Of a stretch of 36,825 bases of DNA, positions 25,100 through 34,190 are shown piece by piece. The first letter of the stretch is position 1. Every line of letters starts with the position of its first letter. The stretch is taken from positions 1 to 36,825 of the forward strand of contig JAEDOA010000005.1 in assembly GCA_016302195.1 (NCBI GenBank), written 5' to 3'. The notes beneath the pieces were generated by a model. That model did not search any database and was not told where the DNA came from. It saw nothing but the letters and a program-made list of their open reading frames with translations. This stretch comes from Erysipelotrichaceae bacterium. GTDB taxonomy: Bacteria; Bacillota_I; Bacilli_A; Erysipelotrichales; Erysipelotrichaceae. The translations under genes were made by a program, and so were the position numbers.

Positions 25100-26626
25100 T
25101 TATCTTCTTCCAGCCTGTTCACAAGGCAATACTGTACAAGGGTCAACCTGGACACCATCAATATAAACACCAACATCAACATGTGGTCCCGATCCAACTC
25201 CTGTATTACCAATCTGGCCTATTACGGTTCCACGCAGCACTGCATCGCCAACGTTGTAATATCCTGGAACATTCATGTGCAGATAACGCATAACAATGCC
25301 CTTTGAGCAATCCACATAGTAGTAATTGCCCATTCTTGACTCATATCCTTTTTCAATGATAGTGCAATCGCAACAAGCCAATACCGGCCCATATGGATTA
25401 TACAAGTCAATGAAATCACAGCCGTTATGGCCCGCATAGCCATAATAGTCACAGTATATATATGGATTATTACATGGCAATGAGAAGAAAATTCCTCTAT
25501 CATCATAGGCTGCATTGTTATAGCGATATTGGCCTACTGTAGGCTCAACAACGACCTTAACAAAATCCTGACGATAGCCTGAAATAACTCCATTAACATA
25601 AATATCAGTATATAATGCATCATTGTAGCCCTCTTGAGGTGCTACATCCTCAACAACTTGTCCCACTCTTAAATCTTCATCATATGTATAGACGGAATTA
25701 TCTGGATATGTTACTTCTTTAACATATCTTTGTTGTTCAACAACAACGCTTAATGGAGAATCAAAGTAAGTAACATTAAGTTTTTGACCAGCTACGATTG
25801 GCTGATTAATATCAGTTAGTGACTCGTTAAGCGAAACGATTTGGGTTGAAGTCATACTATGCTTTCTTGCTACTGCGGCAATTGTTTCATACTCTTCTAC
25901 AGTATAATACTTCATTTCCTTATTTCTTCCATAACAAATATAATGGAAAATATCATCGATGCTTGAAAAAACCTCATCAACATTAACACCAACCTCTTTT
26001 GCCTTAATCGTTTCTTCTAGATAAACATTAATGTCCTGCTGACCATATGTTTCCAAGTCGATTATATCTTGATGATTTGATAATTTGACATAGGTGTTTT
26101 CATCAGTAAAACACAAAACAAATTTCTTTAATGCCTCAGAAAAGTCATCAACTGATTTTACATAAACTGTATCTTTTAAATTCTGATCACTATCAAATAT
26201 ATCTATTTGAAATGCCTTGATGACAAACTTTTCATTCTTAATTAGATAATCAATAATTTGCTGGTCTTTATTTTCAAAATTCCAGCATGAATTCTCTGTA
26301 ATCGTATAAATATTCTGATCCAAAGAAATATTGTATCCTTCAAAGTCAGTACCAATCAACATATTCTGCTGCTTTAAAATTTCCTGCTTCAGGATATTCT
26401 GATCGTATAAAACCCCTATCAAGTTACCACTATCATACAACTTGGTAATCTTTGTAGGTTTTAACGAAATAGAATCGATTGTTTGATTTATATAGGCTTT
26501 TTCTTCCTTAATAGCGACTGAATCTATTGTCAAACTCTTTCCAATATTACTTGGAAACCAATAACTTATAAATATCGAAATGAACGCACTAAAAACTATC
26601 AAAATCAATTTTTGGTTTCTATTCAT
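25100..26626 (-). CDS. Membrane-anchored LysM-G5-M23 peptidase-like protein
   Basis: A 508-aa extracytoplasmic protein. One N-terminal membrane segment (KLILIVFSAFISIFISYWF, residues 6-24) is followed by a long linker. Then come a LysM-like wall-binding segment (YETIAAVARKHSMTSTQIVSLN...GQKLNV, about 245-295), a G5-like segment (about 300-370), and an M23 endopeptidase domain (about 375-508). The first zinc motif HxxxD is H400-D404 in GHNGCDF, and RYLHM gives a further His. The last motif, normally HxH, reads H482-V-D484, so a zinc-ligand His is replaced by Asp. The M23 domain contains nine Cys. The ATG at 26624-26626 is preferred over the GTG two codons earlier because of AGAGGG spacing. It overlaps the end of dnaB. 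Confidence 0.85.
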   Translation of the reverse strand: MNRNQKLILIVFSAFISIFISYWFPSNIGKSLTIDSVAIKEEKAYINQTIDSISLKPTKITKLYDSGNLIGVLYDQNILKQEILKQQNMLIGTDFEGYNISLDQNIYTITENSCWNFENKDQQIIDYLIKNEKFVIKAFQIDIFDSDQNLKDTVYVKSVDDFSEALKKFVLCFTDENTYVKLSNHQDIIDLETYGQQDINVYLEETIKAKEVGVNVDEVFSSIDDIFHYICYGRNKEMKYYTVEEYETIAAVARKHSMTSTQIVSLNESLTDINQPIVAGQKLNVTYFDSPLSVVVEQQRYVKEVTYPDNSVYTYDEDLRVGQVVEDVAPQEGYNDALYTDIYVNGVISGYRQDFVKVVVEPTVGQYRYNNAAYDDRGIFFSLPCNNPYIYCDYYGYAGHNGCDFIDLYNPYGPVLACCDCTIIEKGYESRMGNYYYVDCSKGIVMRYLHMNVPGYYNVGDAVLRGTVIGQIGNTGVGSGPHVDVGVYIDGVQVDPCTVLPCEQAGRR

Positions 26627-27968
26627 CTTCACCCTCTACTTTCTCTTTATCGATAAACTGATTGTACTTTGATTGGAAAGCTAAATCTATGTTTGCTAAA
26701 GCGCCATTACGGTGCTTGGCTATTAAAACTTTTATGTCCTGAGTGTCTTTTCTGGTGCCATCTTCGTTTTCATTAGCGGCCTTATCACGATGTAAAAACA
26801 TTACCAGATCGGCATCCTGCTCGATTGCCCCAGATTCTCTCAAATCTGACAATACAGGATATTTTCCTTTTTCTCCCTTTTCAACTGAACGTGACAATTG
26901 AGATAGAGCAATTACTGGAACATTTAATTCTCTAGCTAACTGCTTTAAAGAACGAGATATCTCCGATACTTCCTGCTGACGATTATCGCCATGAGATGTA
27001 GATGGAGCTATCAGCTGCAAATAATCGATAATAATCAAATCGAGCCCATTGCTTTCTTTTAATTTACGGCACTTAGCGAAGACATCATTTACCTTGATTA
27101 CCGAGGAATCATCCATGTAAATACTTGCTGTTGACAAGTCTTTTGTTGCCCTATCAATTTTGGCCCAATCCTGGTTGGAAATGTTCTTGCCTGTTCTAAT
27201 CTTTTCAGAGTCAACTGATGCTTTAGCTGCCAGCATTCTCATTGCTAGATGAATTGCTGGCATTTCCAATGAGAAAACAGCAACCTTTTTCTTAAATATA
27301 GTAGCCGATTTACTTGCTATATTAAGCGCAAAGGCAGTTTTACCGACAGATGGACGAGCCGCCACAATAACCAAATCGCCATTTTGAAAACCGTTGGTTA
27401 CCTTATCGATATACTTAAAGCCTGAAGGTACACCAGTAATCTGCTTACTACTTTGTAATTCATTAATTCTCTCTATAACCTGAGATATTGCCTGTTTACT
27501 ACTGATAAATTCAGTAGTTTTTCTCTCTCTTGATACTTCTGTTATTTTAGTTTCGGCCTCATTTAAAACATCTAAAGGCGAATACTGCTGCTGATAACAT
27601 TTTTCTCTGATGTTTTCACATACCTCTATCATCTTTCTTAATAAAGACTTTTCTTTAATAAGGGTGAGATAGTAGGCGCTATTTGATGAAGAAATCGCCA
27701 CATCGGTTAAATGAAAAATGTATTCCATTCCACCAGCCTTATCCAATTTTTGAGTATCTGATAACCTAGTAATAACCGATTGAGCATCAATAGGATTTTG
27801 CTGCTTCTGCAGTTCGGATATCGCATCGTAGATTTTTTTATGTTTTTCATCAAAGAAATCGCTTATTTGTAATGCCTCATCAAAAACCAGCGTTTGGGTC
27901 TGGGGATATAAAAGGATAGATCCCAATAATGCTTCTTCTGCTTCTATACTTGCTGGAACATTTGCCAT
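26619..27968 (-). CDS. dnaB: Replicative DNA helicase DnaB
   Basis: Hexameric 5'-3' helicase that opens the replication fork, called DnaC in Bacillus; 449 aa. The N-terminal domain begins VPASIEAEEALLGSILL. The RecA-like domain has Walker A ARPSVGKTAFA (K210), Walker B LDLIIIDYLQLI, and later ALSQLSRSVE and LRESGAIEQDADLVMFLHRD. No intein interrupts it. Ribosome site AAAGGAGG 6 bases before the ATG. It follows rplI by 31 bases, the usual Firmicute order, and its end overlaps the next gene. Confidence 0.98.
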   Translation of the reverse strand: MANVPASIEAEEALLGSILLYPQTQTLVFDEALQISDFFDEKHKKIYDAISELQKQQNPIDAQSVITRLSDTQKLDKAGGMEYIFHLTDVAISSSNSAYYLTLIKEKSLLRKMIEVCENIREKCYQQQYSPLDVLNEAETKITEVSRERKTTEFISSKQAISQVIERINELQSSKQITGVPSGFKYIDKVTNGFQNGDLVIVAARPSVGKTAFALNIASKSATIFKKKVAVFSLEMPAIHLAMRMLAAKASVDSEKIRTGKNISNQDWAKIDRATKDLSTASIYMDDSSVIKVNDVFAKCRKLKESNGLDLIIIDYLQLIAPSTSHGDNRQQEVSEISRSLKQLARELNVPVIALSQLSRSVEKGEKGKYPVLSDLRESGAIEQDADLVMFLHRDKAANENEDGTRKDTQDIKVLIAKHRNGALANIDLAFQSKYNQFIDKEKVEGEDE

Positions 27969-27999
27969 AATAGCCTCCTTTCACTCCCCATTTAGGGTA

Positions 28000-28443
28000 T
28001 TAGTTAGTAACTTTTACTTTGACTGTTGCAATAACGTCCTTAAATAATTCAATTTTTAAATCATAAGTTCCCAGAGAAGTAATGTTCTCCTTGTCGATAA
28101 ACTTACGTTTATCCAAAGCAATATTATACTGTTTTTGCATCAATTCGCAAATTTTAACAGTTGAAACACTGCCAAATAATTTTCCATCTTTTCCAGATTT
28201 AATTTGAAATGTTAAAACTATCTTTTCAATTTTTTCTTTTAAAGCTATTGCTTCCTGTTTTTTTTCTTCGAGAAATGCTTGCTGCTGCTTTTTCTGATCT
28301 GAGAGAATTTCCATTGCTTTCTCACTTGCTAAAACAGCTAATTTATTTCTTAATAAGTAATTTCTTCCATATCCATCACTTACTTCTACTATTTCATCTT
28401 TTTTTCCGACATTTTTAACGTCCTTCAACAGAATTACTTTCAT
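28000..28443 (-). CDS. rplI: 50S ribosomal protein L9 (bL9)
   Basis: A 147-aa large-subunit protein with an N-terminal RNA-binding domain ([29 protein letters not shown]), a long connecting helix, and a C-terminal domain with LFGSVST. The ATG at 28441-28443 fits AAGGAG with 9-base spacing, better than the in-frame GTG two codons earlier. The start lies within the end of gdpP (29-bp overlap), so translation is probably coupled. Confidence 0.97.
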   Translation of the reverse strand: MKVILLKDVKNVGKKDEIVEVSDGYGRNYLLRNKLAVLASEKAMEILSDQKKQQQAFLEEKKQEAIALKEKIEKIVLTFQIKSGKDGKLFGSVSTVKICELMQKQYNIALDKRKFIDKENITSLGTYDLKIELFKDVIATVKVKVTN

Positions 28444-30412
28444 TTTCACTCACTCCTTCTTGTTGATATTGGGTTATGGCATTCAATAGTTGCTCTTTCA
28501 TAGTCGAAACTGTCGTATTGCTCTTTTGCAATCCAGCAGCATTGAAATGTCCTCCTCCACCCATTTTCTCCATAATCAATTGAACATTAACTTTTCCATT
28601 ACTTCTAGCAGAGATAGATACTGTATTGTTATCCGTCTGTGCAATCACAAATGCCGCTTCAACATCTTTAAAGCCACATATATAATTTGCGCCCTGAGCA
28701 AGAGATGTCCTTGACATATTACCACAGGCAGCATTAACTGCACTGACAACAATATTTCCAGATAATATCATTATGGACTTAGTTATATTACTCTTATTTA
28801 TGAAATCCTGCAAATCTTCTTTTAACCAATCATTTGCCAAAGTAAGATCAGCTTTCTGTTTTTTTAAGAAAGAACATACTTCAAATGTTCTAAAACTGCA
28901 TCTGCTTTTTAAACTATCAGTATCTACTAACAAGCCAGCATACATAATTGATGATTCGATTTGCGTCAACTGTATTTCGTTACTAACATATTGAATCATC
29001 TCACTTAGCAATTCTACCGTAGAAGAGGCAGATGGTTCATTATAAATCATTAATGCTGCTATATTATCCTCACTCTTTTTACGGTGATGATCAATAATAG
29101 CCACCTGTTTGGCAACTGTTACCAGCTTGCTTGCTGCAGTCAAATCGATGCTATGGTGATCTACTACTACAACTAAGCTATTATCATCAAGCAATGACAA
29201 TGCTTCTTTTTCATTAACAAAAATATGATCCTCCATCAGAGAAAGAATATTTTCATTAAATATTGCCTGGCATACTGGCTCAACTGTAACATCATTAAAT
29301 ATTAGATAGCTTGTCTTTGAGCAGCTACTAGCTATTTTACTAACCGCAATTAATGAACCTAGACAGTCCAAATCCGCATCCTTGTGGCCTACTACAATTA
29401 CATTACTGCTATCTTTAATGAGCTTTTCTAAACTAGAGGCCATTACTCTTGCTCTAACCTTTGATACCTTTTCGGTTGCTTCAGAACTTGTACCATAGAA
29501 TACAACTTCCTTTTCTTTTTGTTTAACAGCAACCTGGTCACCACCACGGGAAAGCACCAATTCAAGATATTTATTCAAGGCATCATCTGCTTCATCATAA
29601 TCCAAATAATCATAAACAAAACTCATACTGCAGGTAATATCGACCTTTAGATCCTTTGCGCTTTGTTTTACCTGCTGTAAAATATCAAACCTCGATTTAA
29701 TCATTATGTCAAAATGTTGCTTATCTAGCACAACAAACAGTCTATCGCTTTTAATCCTTCTTACCAATCCGCCACAATCAACTACCCATTGAATTACCTT
29801 CTGACGAATATCAGTGTTAATTAAGGCGATACGCTGTTCATCCTCGTTTTGGATTGTTTCGCTATAGTTATCTAGATTAATCAATCCTAAAACAACCTGC
29901 TGGTTTTCATAACGGGCTAATAAATTTGTATACTCAGTAATATCCTTTATCAACAAAGCCTGATCATCATCACATTTGGTCAGTTGATATATTTTATCGT
30001 CAACTGTAACTGTTACATCCTTATATACACCCTTTAATAACAGTTCACTTTCGGCAAAAACCTCTGTTATTTTCTTACCCATGATATCTGTTATTTCCTT
30101 CAAAACAAAGTCATTGACCCAGGAAACCCTAAACTCATCGTCAAAAACTATGACACCAACTTTACCATATTCGAACGCTTCCTTTGCCTCATTACCTAAA
30201 GCTCTATTAACATCAGTTGTTCTTTTCTTTTTTTCAAACTCATAAAAGATAAAAAAGTATGTTATTTCAATAGCGAAAATGAGCATATAGATATATATCA
30301 AAAAGTTGTGATCAATCTTTAAAACAAAATCAAAAAGCAGAATAACGCCTATCTGAATAACAAATATAATCAAAAAGTATAATTTAAGTTTATCTATTTT
30401 GCTGTTGAACAT
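28415..30412 (-). CDS. gdpP: Cyclic-di-AMP phosphodiesterase GdpP
   Basis: A 665-aa membrane enzyme that hydrolyses c-di-AMP, controlling wall and potassium homeostasis. Two N-terminal membrane helices (about 9-55) are followed by a PAS-like domain (about 85-150), a degenerate GGDEF domain with [10 protein letters not shown], and the DHH/DHHA1 phosphodiesterase. Metal residues include [11 protein letters not shown] and D418-H419-H420, and the C-terminal [10 protein letters not shown] is typical of DHHA1. Domain order and length match the family. The ATG follows AAAGG. It overlaps the preceding DUF2232 gene by 23 bp and rplI by 29 bp. Confidence 0.96.
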   Translation of the reverse strand: MFNSKIDKLKLYFLIIFVIQIGVILLFDFVLKIDHNFLIYIYMLIFAIEITYFFIFYEFEKKKRTTDVNRALGNEAKEAFEYGKVGVIVFDDEFRVSWVNDFVLKEITDIMGKKITEVFAESELLLKGVYKDVTVTVDDKIYQLTKCDDDQALLIKDITEYTNLLARYENQQVVLGLINLDNYSETIQNEDEQRIALINTDIRQKVIQWVVDCGGLVRRIKSDRLFVVLDKQHFDIMIKSRFDILQQVKQSAKDLKVDITCSMSFVYDYLDYDEADDALNKYLELVLSRGGDQVAVKQKEKEVVFYGTSSEATEKVSKVRARVMASSLEKLIKDSSNVIVVGHKDADLDCLGSLIAVSKIASSCSKTSYLIFNDVTVEPVCQAIFNENILSLMEDHIFVNEKEALSLLDDNSLVVVVDHHSIDLTAASKLVTVAKQVAIIDHHRKKSEDNIAALMIYNEPSASSTVELLSEMIQYVSNEIQLTQIESSIMYAGLLVDTDSLKSRCSFRTFEVCSFLKKQKADLTLANDWLKEDLQDFINKSNITKSIMILSGNIVVSAVNAACGNMSRTSLAQGANYICGFKDVEAAFVIAQTDNNTVSISARSNGKVNVQLIMEKMGGGGHFNAAGLQKSNTTVSTMKEQLLNAITQYQQEGVSENESNSVEGR

Positions 30413-31349
30413 TTTTCAGATACCTTTCTATTGTCCTCTTTCTAATATCAGTAAAGACGTCAAATACACCAATAATAAATACTATTGATGCTAAAAACAA
30501 GCACAATACTCCTACTAATAGTCCAAGTAGTCCGCTCTTTTTTGGATAAGCTAATGAAATAAAAGTAACGATAAAGATATAGCCAAAACAGAAACAGATT
30601 AACTCAACCACTGTAAAAGGGGCAATCAAATACTCATTGACAAAAGATGGATTAATAAATCTTCCAATTACAAAGCCTACCATTATTACCCCTATAATGA
30701 TTTTCAGCCATAAAGGACAATAAATTTGACTGATTGGCTTCATTGGAGGTAAGTCCATTTTTAATTTCTTTAATGCTAAATAATTGAGGAAATGAACTAA
30801 AATTCCCTCTAATACACTGCTCAATACTGAAGCAATAATGAAAATTGTCAAAATAAAGTTTTGATCAAACATTTGAGAAAACATTTCAGAACTGATTCCC
30901 ATTTGGGCAAATGACTGATTAAGCATTTGCTGGTACAGTTGTAATTCTCCTGCTACATCATAGCCAAAGAAACTCGCAAATAGGAAAGTAGATACTATCA
31001 TTACCACAAGAGATATTAAGATAACAGAACAAATCAAAAATGTTGCGCTTCTTCCGTTAATAAAGCCTTGAGCATAAACTATACCCGCAATAATTGAGGC
31101 TATCATATAAAAAGTCGTTGTAGAAATAATCCCACTTAAGATGCTTGTCAACAAGATCATCGCAAAAGAGGTCATTATTGTGTCTCTCAAATCGAATTTA
31201 CAACGATATACCACAATTACAACTGGAACAATCCAAAAAAAGTATACTTCCAAACTATTGGCAAGAATACGATTAATATATACAAGTACGCCGACTAACG
31301 CGGTGAAAAGAGCACCATAGGTAATACTACTAACAGAGTTTCGACGCAT
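30390..31349 (-). CDS. DUF2232 (YybS-like) membrane protein
   Basis: A 319-aa integral membrane protein with about eight hydrophobic segments and few polar stretches. It resembles Bacillus YybS by type and by position in front of gdpP and rplI. Members look like substrate-binding S components of ECF-type transporters, but no substrate is known. I choose the ATG 31347-31349 (MRRNSVSSITYG) behind AAGGAGG; the frame upstream to 31385 lacks a ribosome site and crosses the promoter. First gene of its operon. Confidence 0.85.
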   Translation of the reverse strand: MRRNSVSSITYGALFTALVGVLVYINRILANSLEVYFFWIVPVVIVVYRCKFDLRDTIMTSFAMILLTSILSGIISTTTFYMIASIIAGIVYAQGFINGRSATFLICSVILISLVVMIVSTFLFASFFGYDVAGELQLYQQMLNQSFAQMGISSEMFSQMFDQNFILTIFIIASVLSSVLEGILVHFLNYLALKKLKMDLPPMKPISQIYCPLWLKIIIGVIMVGFVIGRFINPSFVNEYLIAPFTVVELICFCFGYIFIVTFISLAYPKKSGLLGLLVGVLCLFLASIVFIIGVFDVFTDIRKRTIERYLKNVQQQNR

Positions 31350-31374
31350 AAAAATCCTCCTTAAAGTTATACAT

Positions 31375-31403
31375 ATTATAAACATTTTATACTTTTTTGT
31401 AAA
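31375..31403 (-). promoter_or_regulatory. Promoter of the DUF2232-gdpP-rplI-dnaB operon
   Basis: Minus strand TTTACA (31398-31403), 17 bases, perfect TATAAT (31375-31380). It lies 26 bases before the chosen start. Confidence 0.75.
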
Positions 31404-31423
31404 TTTTACGGTATACTAGTGCT

Positions 31424-31762
31424 ATGAACCCAATTAGTTTATTTAGTCATATCTGTAATTTCTTATCAATAAAGACTCCCAAAATATTAATAAAGCAGTC
31501 ACTACCAAATGACAAATTGAATGCGGTTTTTCTTTCCAAGAATTCTCAGATTCTAATTAGAAAAAATACCCCTTTTGACTATCAAAGCATCCTTCAATTT
31601 ACGGTTGCTGCTTTCTTCTATTATCAAAATATTAACAAGATAGCCTACGATATTGAAGAAGCGCTTGTTTTTTCCAAAAACTATTTTGATAAATTCTATC
31701 AAACTGAACTAATAATCGAGGATGATGATAAGGATTTATTAATGAACATTGTCGTAAAATAA
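31424..31762 (+). CDS. Hypothetical protein, 112 aa
   Basis: I do not recognise this protein. It has a mixed alpha/beta look, a basic N-terminal half (SIKTPKILIKQSLPNDKLN), a hydrophobic aromatic stretch FTVAAFFYYQNI in the middle, and an acidic end (IIEDDDKDLL). No signal peptide. The ATG has no visible ribosome site; a TATACT at 31412-31417 lies just 7 bases upstream, so the transcript could start at or near the A of the ATG (leaderless), though no good -35 accompanies it. It diverges from the gdpP operon and ends at a shared terminator facing rpsR. Confidence 0.65.
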   Translation: MNPISLFSHICNFLSIKTPKILIKQSLPNDKLNAVFLSKNSQILIRKNTPFDYQSILQFTVAAFFYYQNINKIAYDIEEALVFSKNYFDKFYQTELIIEDDDKDLLMNIVVK

Positions 31763-31790
31763 AAATGGTTGATACTCTCAACCATTTTTT
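31762..31790. terminator. Bidirectional terminator between the 31424 gene and rpsR
   Basis: An 11-bp perfect stem (AAAATGGTTGA at 31762-31772, complement at 31778-31788) with a 5-nt loop and T-runs on both strands. It serves the plus-strand hypothetical gene and the minus-strand rpsF-ssb-rpsR operon. Confidence 0.9.
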
Positions 31791-31792
31791 CA

Positions 31793-32026
31793 TTAATCAA
31801 CTACGTATGGTAATAAAGCCATTTGACGAGCACGTTTGATAGCTACAGCTAACATACGTTGATACTTAGCACTTGTTCCAGTAACTCTACGAGGAATAAT
31901 CTTTCCGTTTGGAGAAATGAATTTCTTTAATAATTCAGTATCAGTATAGTCAATATACTCAATCTTATTCTTTGTAAAGTAACAAACCTTTTTTCTGCTA
32001 GGTCTTTGTTTCTTGTTATATGCCAT
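31793..32026 (-). CDS. rpsR: 30S ribosomal protein S18 (bS18)
   Basis: A 77-aa small-subunit protein that pairs with S6 on the platform. Signature [50 protein letters not shown]. One Cys remains in KKVCYFTKN, so it is the non-zinc form. ATG follows AGGA, 11 bases after the ssb stop. Last gene of rpsF-ssb-rpsR; its product probably also binds the leader of rpsF. Confidence 0.99.
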   Translation of the reverse strand: MAYNKKQRPSRKKVCYFTKNKIEYIDYTDTELLKKFISPNGKIIPRRVTGTSAKYQRMLAVAIKRARQMALLPYVVD

Positions 32027-32037
32027 TATTGTCCTTT

Positions 32038-32481
32038 CTAGAATGGTAAATCGTCACTTGATATTTTCAATGTTGGTGTTGTATCTACCATATCATAATT
32101 ATCGTCAGCATAATATGGCTCACTTGCTGAACCATTCTGACGAGCATCACTTGTACTCTTGCTTTCCAAGAACGTTACTGAATCAACAACTACTTCAGTA
32201 ACATATACTTTTCTATTTGGAACATTGGGATCATCATAATTTCTAGTTTGAATTCTTCCTTCTACTCCAATTTGTGATCCTTTACGCAAATAACTGCACA
32301 TCAACTCAGCTGTTTTTTCCCAAGCTACACAATTAATAAAATCTGCTTCTTGAGTTGTGCTGTTTTGTCTTTTTGGTCTACTAACAGCCAAAGTAAACGA
32401 ACATACTGATCTGCCTGTGTTAGTTTTTCGCATTTGTGGATCTTGTGTCAATCGACCAACTAAGATTACACGATTAATCAT
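32038..32481 (-). CDS. ssb: Single-stranded DNA-binding protein
   Basis: A 147-aa SSB. The OB fold starts [33 protein letters not shown] and includes [35 protein letters not shown]. The flexible acidic tail ends in SSDDLPF, the usual partner-binding tip. It lies between rpsF and rpsR, the standard Firmicute arrangement. Confidence 0.98.
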   Translation of the reverse strand: MINRVILVGRLTQDPQMRKTNTGRSVCSFTLAVSRPKRQNSTTQEADFINCVAWEKTAELMCSYLRKGSQIGVEGRIQTRNYDDPNVPNRKVYVTEVVVDSVTFLESKSTSDARQNGSASEPYYADDNYDMVDTTPTLKISSDDLPF

Positions 32482-32494
32482 TTTTATTCACCTA

Positions 32495-32779
32495 TTAATC
32501 TCTCTTGACGATCATATGACGAACTACACCAGCATTGATACGACAAATACGATCAAATTCGCTGATAGCATCATTGTTTGCACAAACAGTCAATACAACG
32601 TAATATCCTTTAGTCATATCTTCAATTCTATAAGCAAACTCTCTCATTCCCCATTCGTCTACTTTCTCAATAGTACCACCAGCACTTGTGATAATACCAT
32701 GTAAAGTATCGATAGTTTCTTTACGAGCTGCTTCTTCTAAAGAAGAGTTAAGGATATACATGATTTCATATTTTTTCAT
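32495..32779 (-). CDS. rpsF: 30S ribosomal protein S6 (bS6)
   Basis: A 94-aa small-subunit platform protein. It has KYEIMYILNSSLEEAARKETIDTLHGII and the family stretch VDEWGMREFAYRIEDMTKGYYVVL. ATG behind AAGGAGG, which forms part of a leader structure at 32785-32822. First gene of its operon. Confidence 0.98.
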   Translation of the reverse strand: MKKYEIMYILNSSLEEAARKETIDTLHGIITSAGGTIEKVDEWGMREFAYRIEDMTKGYYVVLTVCANNDAISEFDRICRINAGVVRHMIVKRD

Positions 32780-32784
32780 GATTT

Positions 32785-32822
32785 ACCTCCTTCCGGTCTA
32801 GCGGCCTTTTCAGGCAAGGAAT
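32785..32822 (-). promoter_or_regulatory. S6:S18-binding leader of rpsF
   Basis: In RNA sense TTCCTT pairs with AAGGA(GG) of the ribosome site. It encloses a GCC-TGAAAA-GGC hairpin and CCGCTAGACCGG with the CCG element recognised by the S6:S18 dimer in the known rpsF leader family. Closing the outer stem would hide the Shine-Dalgarno sequence. Recognised by pattern, not by alignment. Confidence 0.8.
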
Positions 32823-32853
32823 AAATTTTTAAAATTTAACCCATACGTAAAAT

Positions 32854-32882
32854 ATTTTATCAAACTTTTTTCGCCATGTAAA
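32854..32882 (-). promoter_or_regulatory. Promoter of rpsF-ssb-rpsR
   Basis: Minus strand TTTACA (32877-32882), 17 bases, TAAAAT (32854-32859) with an extended TGA in front of the -10. The predicted leader of about 70 bases contains the S6:S18 site. Confidence 0.7.
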
Positions 32883-32935
32883 GGTCAAGAAATTCCTTTC
32901 ATTACATATTTATGGCAAAAAAGTTATAATCCTAT

Positions 32936-34180
32936 TTATTTATAGCGATTCATGAACTCTTCAATGTCATCTATTTCTTTAATGATATCACTGCTTAATT
33001 CTTCGCAACCATCATCAGTAATCAATAAATCATCTTCAATTCTAATGCCAATTCCTTCCTGCTCTAAATATAAACCAGGTTCATTAGTTATGACACAACC
33101 CTTGGTTAGTGGATAGCCGCTAATGGAGATATCATGGGTTTCTAAACCTAGCATATGGGATACACCATGCCAATAATAATCTCTTACGCTCTTGCCATTA
33201 TCTAATAATCCAATTGCTGACAATTCTTTTTGATAGAAATCAATAACCGCATTATTTAATTGAGCCAATGTTAATCCTGGTTTGGCCATCTGTCTTACTA
33301 GTTTATTTGCTCTTAAAACAATGTCGTAAATTTGTTTTTGTCTTTCAGTAAATCTACCATTTACTGGGAAGGTTCTAGTTATGTCAGAACTATATAATTG
33401 GTAAGCGGCTCCTAAATCACACAATACCAAATCATTGCTTTTAGCATATTGATTGTTTTGGCTGTAGTGTAGAATAGTCGCATTTTTACCTGTAGCGCAA
33501 ATTGTGGTAAAGGCATGGTCGCATTGCTTACATTTTAAAGTGAAATCGAAATAGGCTTCTAACTCATTTTCGTAAATATTTTCACGGCTATTTGCCATCA
33601 TAGTTTCAATTCCTTCTTTAGTTACAGAAATTGCCTTACGGATAACTTCTATTTCCTCTTGGTCCTTTTGTGATCTTAAGATAAAGATTTCCTTGAAAAT
33701 ATTCTTAACTTTCAATGAAGGATCTGCTTTAACAAAATCAGTGAACAGCTGAGAAACAACATTCTTTTGCGAAATCTCTTCTTTATCCAAATTACCGCAT
33801 AAGGTGAAGCTATTAGCCTGACCAAGACGGTGAATGTAATAAAAGATGTCATCCTGTAACGATTGAACATAACGGATATCTTCAATTGAACTTATCTCTC
33901 TTGCTTCATCCTCTTTAATCTTGCCGCCTACCCATTTCGCCATTTTTTCATCAAATGGTTCAATGAACAACATTTCACTGCTTTTTGCTGCTGAAAGCTT
34001 AATCAATACTAGATATAGATTTTCTCTTTCAATGCCAGTGAAGTAATAAAAACTTCTATCAACTTTAAATGGATACTTTTCATCACCAATAGAATATGGC
34101 GCTACCCCTGAATACATAACAGTTATTGAATACTCAGGTAGCATTTCTAACAATTTTTCTCTTCTTAACTTATAATTCAT
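32936..34180 (-). CDS. pepP: Xaa-Pro aminopeptidase (M24B, PepP-like)
   Basis: A 414-aa two-domain metallopeptidase that removes N-terminal residues before proline. An N-terminal creatinase-type domain is followed by the pita-bread catalytic domain. The metal ligands are the two Asp in LCDLGAAYQLYSSDITRTFPV, the His in HGVSHMLGLETHD, and the Glu residues in TNEPGLYLE and GIRIEDDLLIT. Cytoplasmic, no signal. ATG follows AAGGAG, 10 bases after ispD, so the two form a unit. No clear terminator follows it. Confidence 0.92.
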   Translation of the reverse strand: MNYKLRREKLLEMLPEYSITVMYSGVAPYSIGDEKYPFKVDRSFYYFTGIERENLYLVLIKLSAAKSSEMLFIEPFDEKMAKWVGGKIKEDEAREISSIEDIRYVQSLQDDIFYYIHRLGQANSFTLCGNLDKEEISQKNVVSQLFTDFVKADPSLKVKNIFKEIFILRSQKDQEEIEVIRKAISVTKEGIETMMANSRENIYENELEAYFDFTLKCKQCDHAFTTICATGKNATILHYSQNNQYAKSNDLVLCDLGAAYQLYSSDITRTFPVNGRFTERQKQIYDIVLRANKLVRQMAKPGLTLAQLNNAVIDFYQKELSAIGLLDNGKSVRDYYWHGVSHMLGLETHDISISGYPLTKGCVITNEPGLYLEQEGIGIRIEDDLLITDDGCEELSSDIIKEIDDIEEFMNRYK

Positions 34181-34190
34181 AATCTTCTCC

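Noticed and set aside
24358-25212. Longer form of the YycJ-like protein starting at 25212
   Set aside because: The first 38 residues overlap the M23 coding region in another frame and do not resemble YycJ; the ATG at 25098 has proper context.
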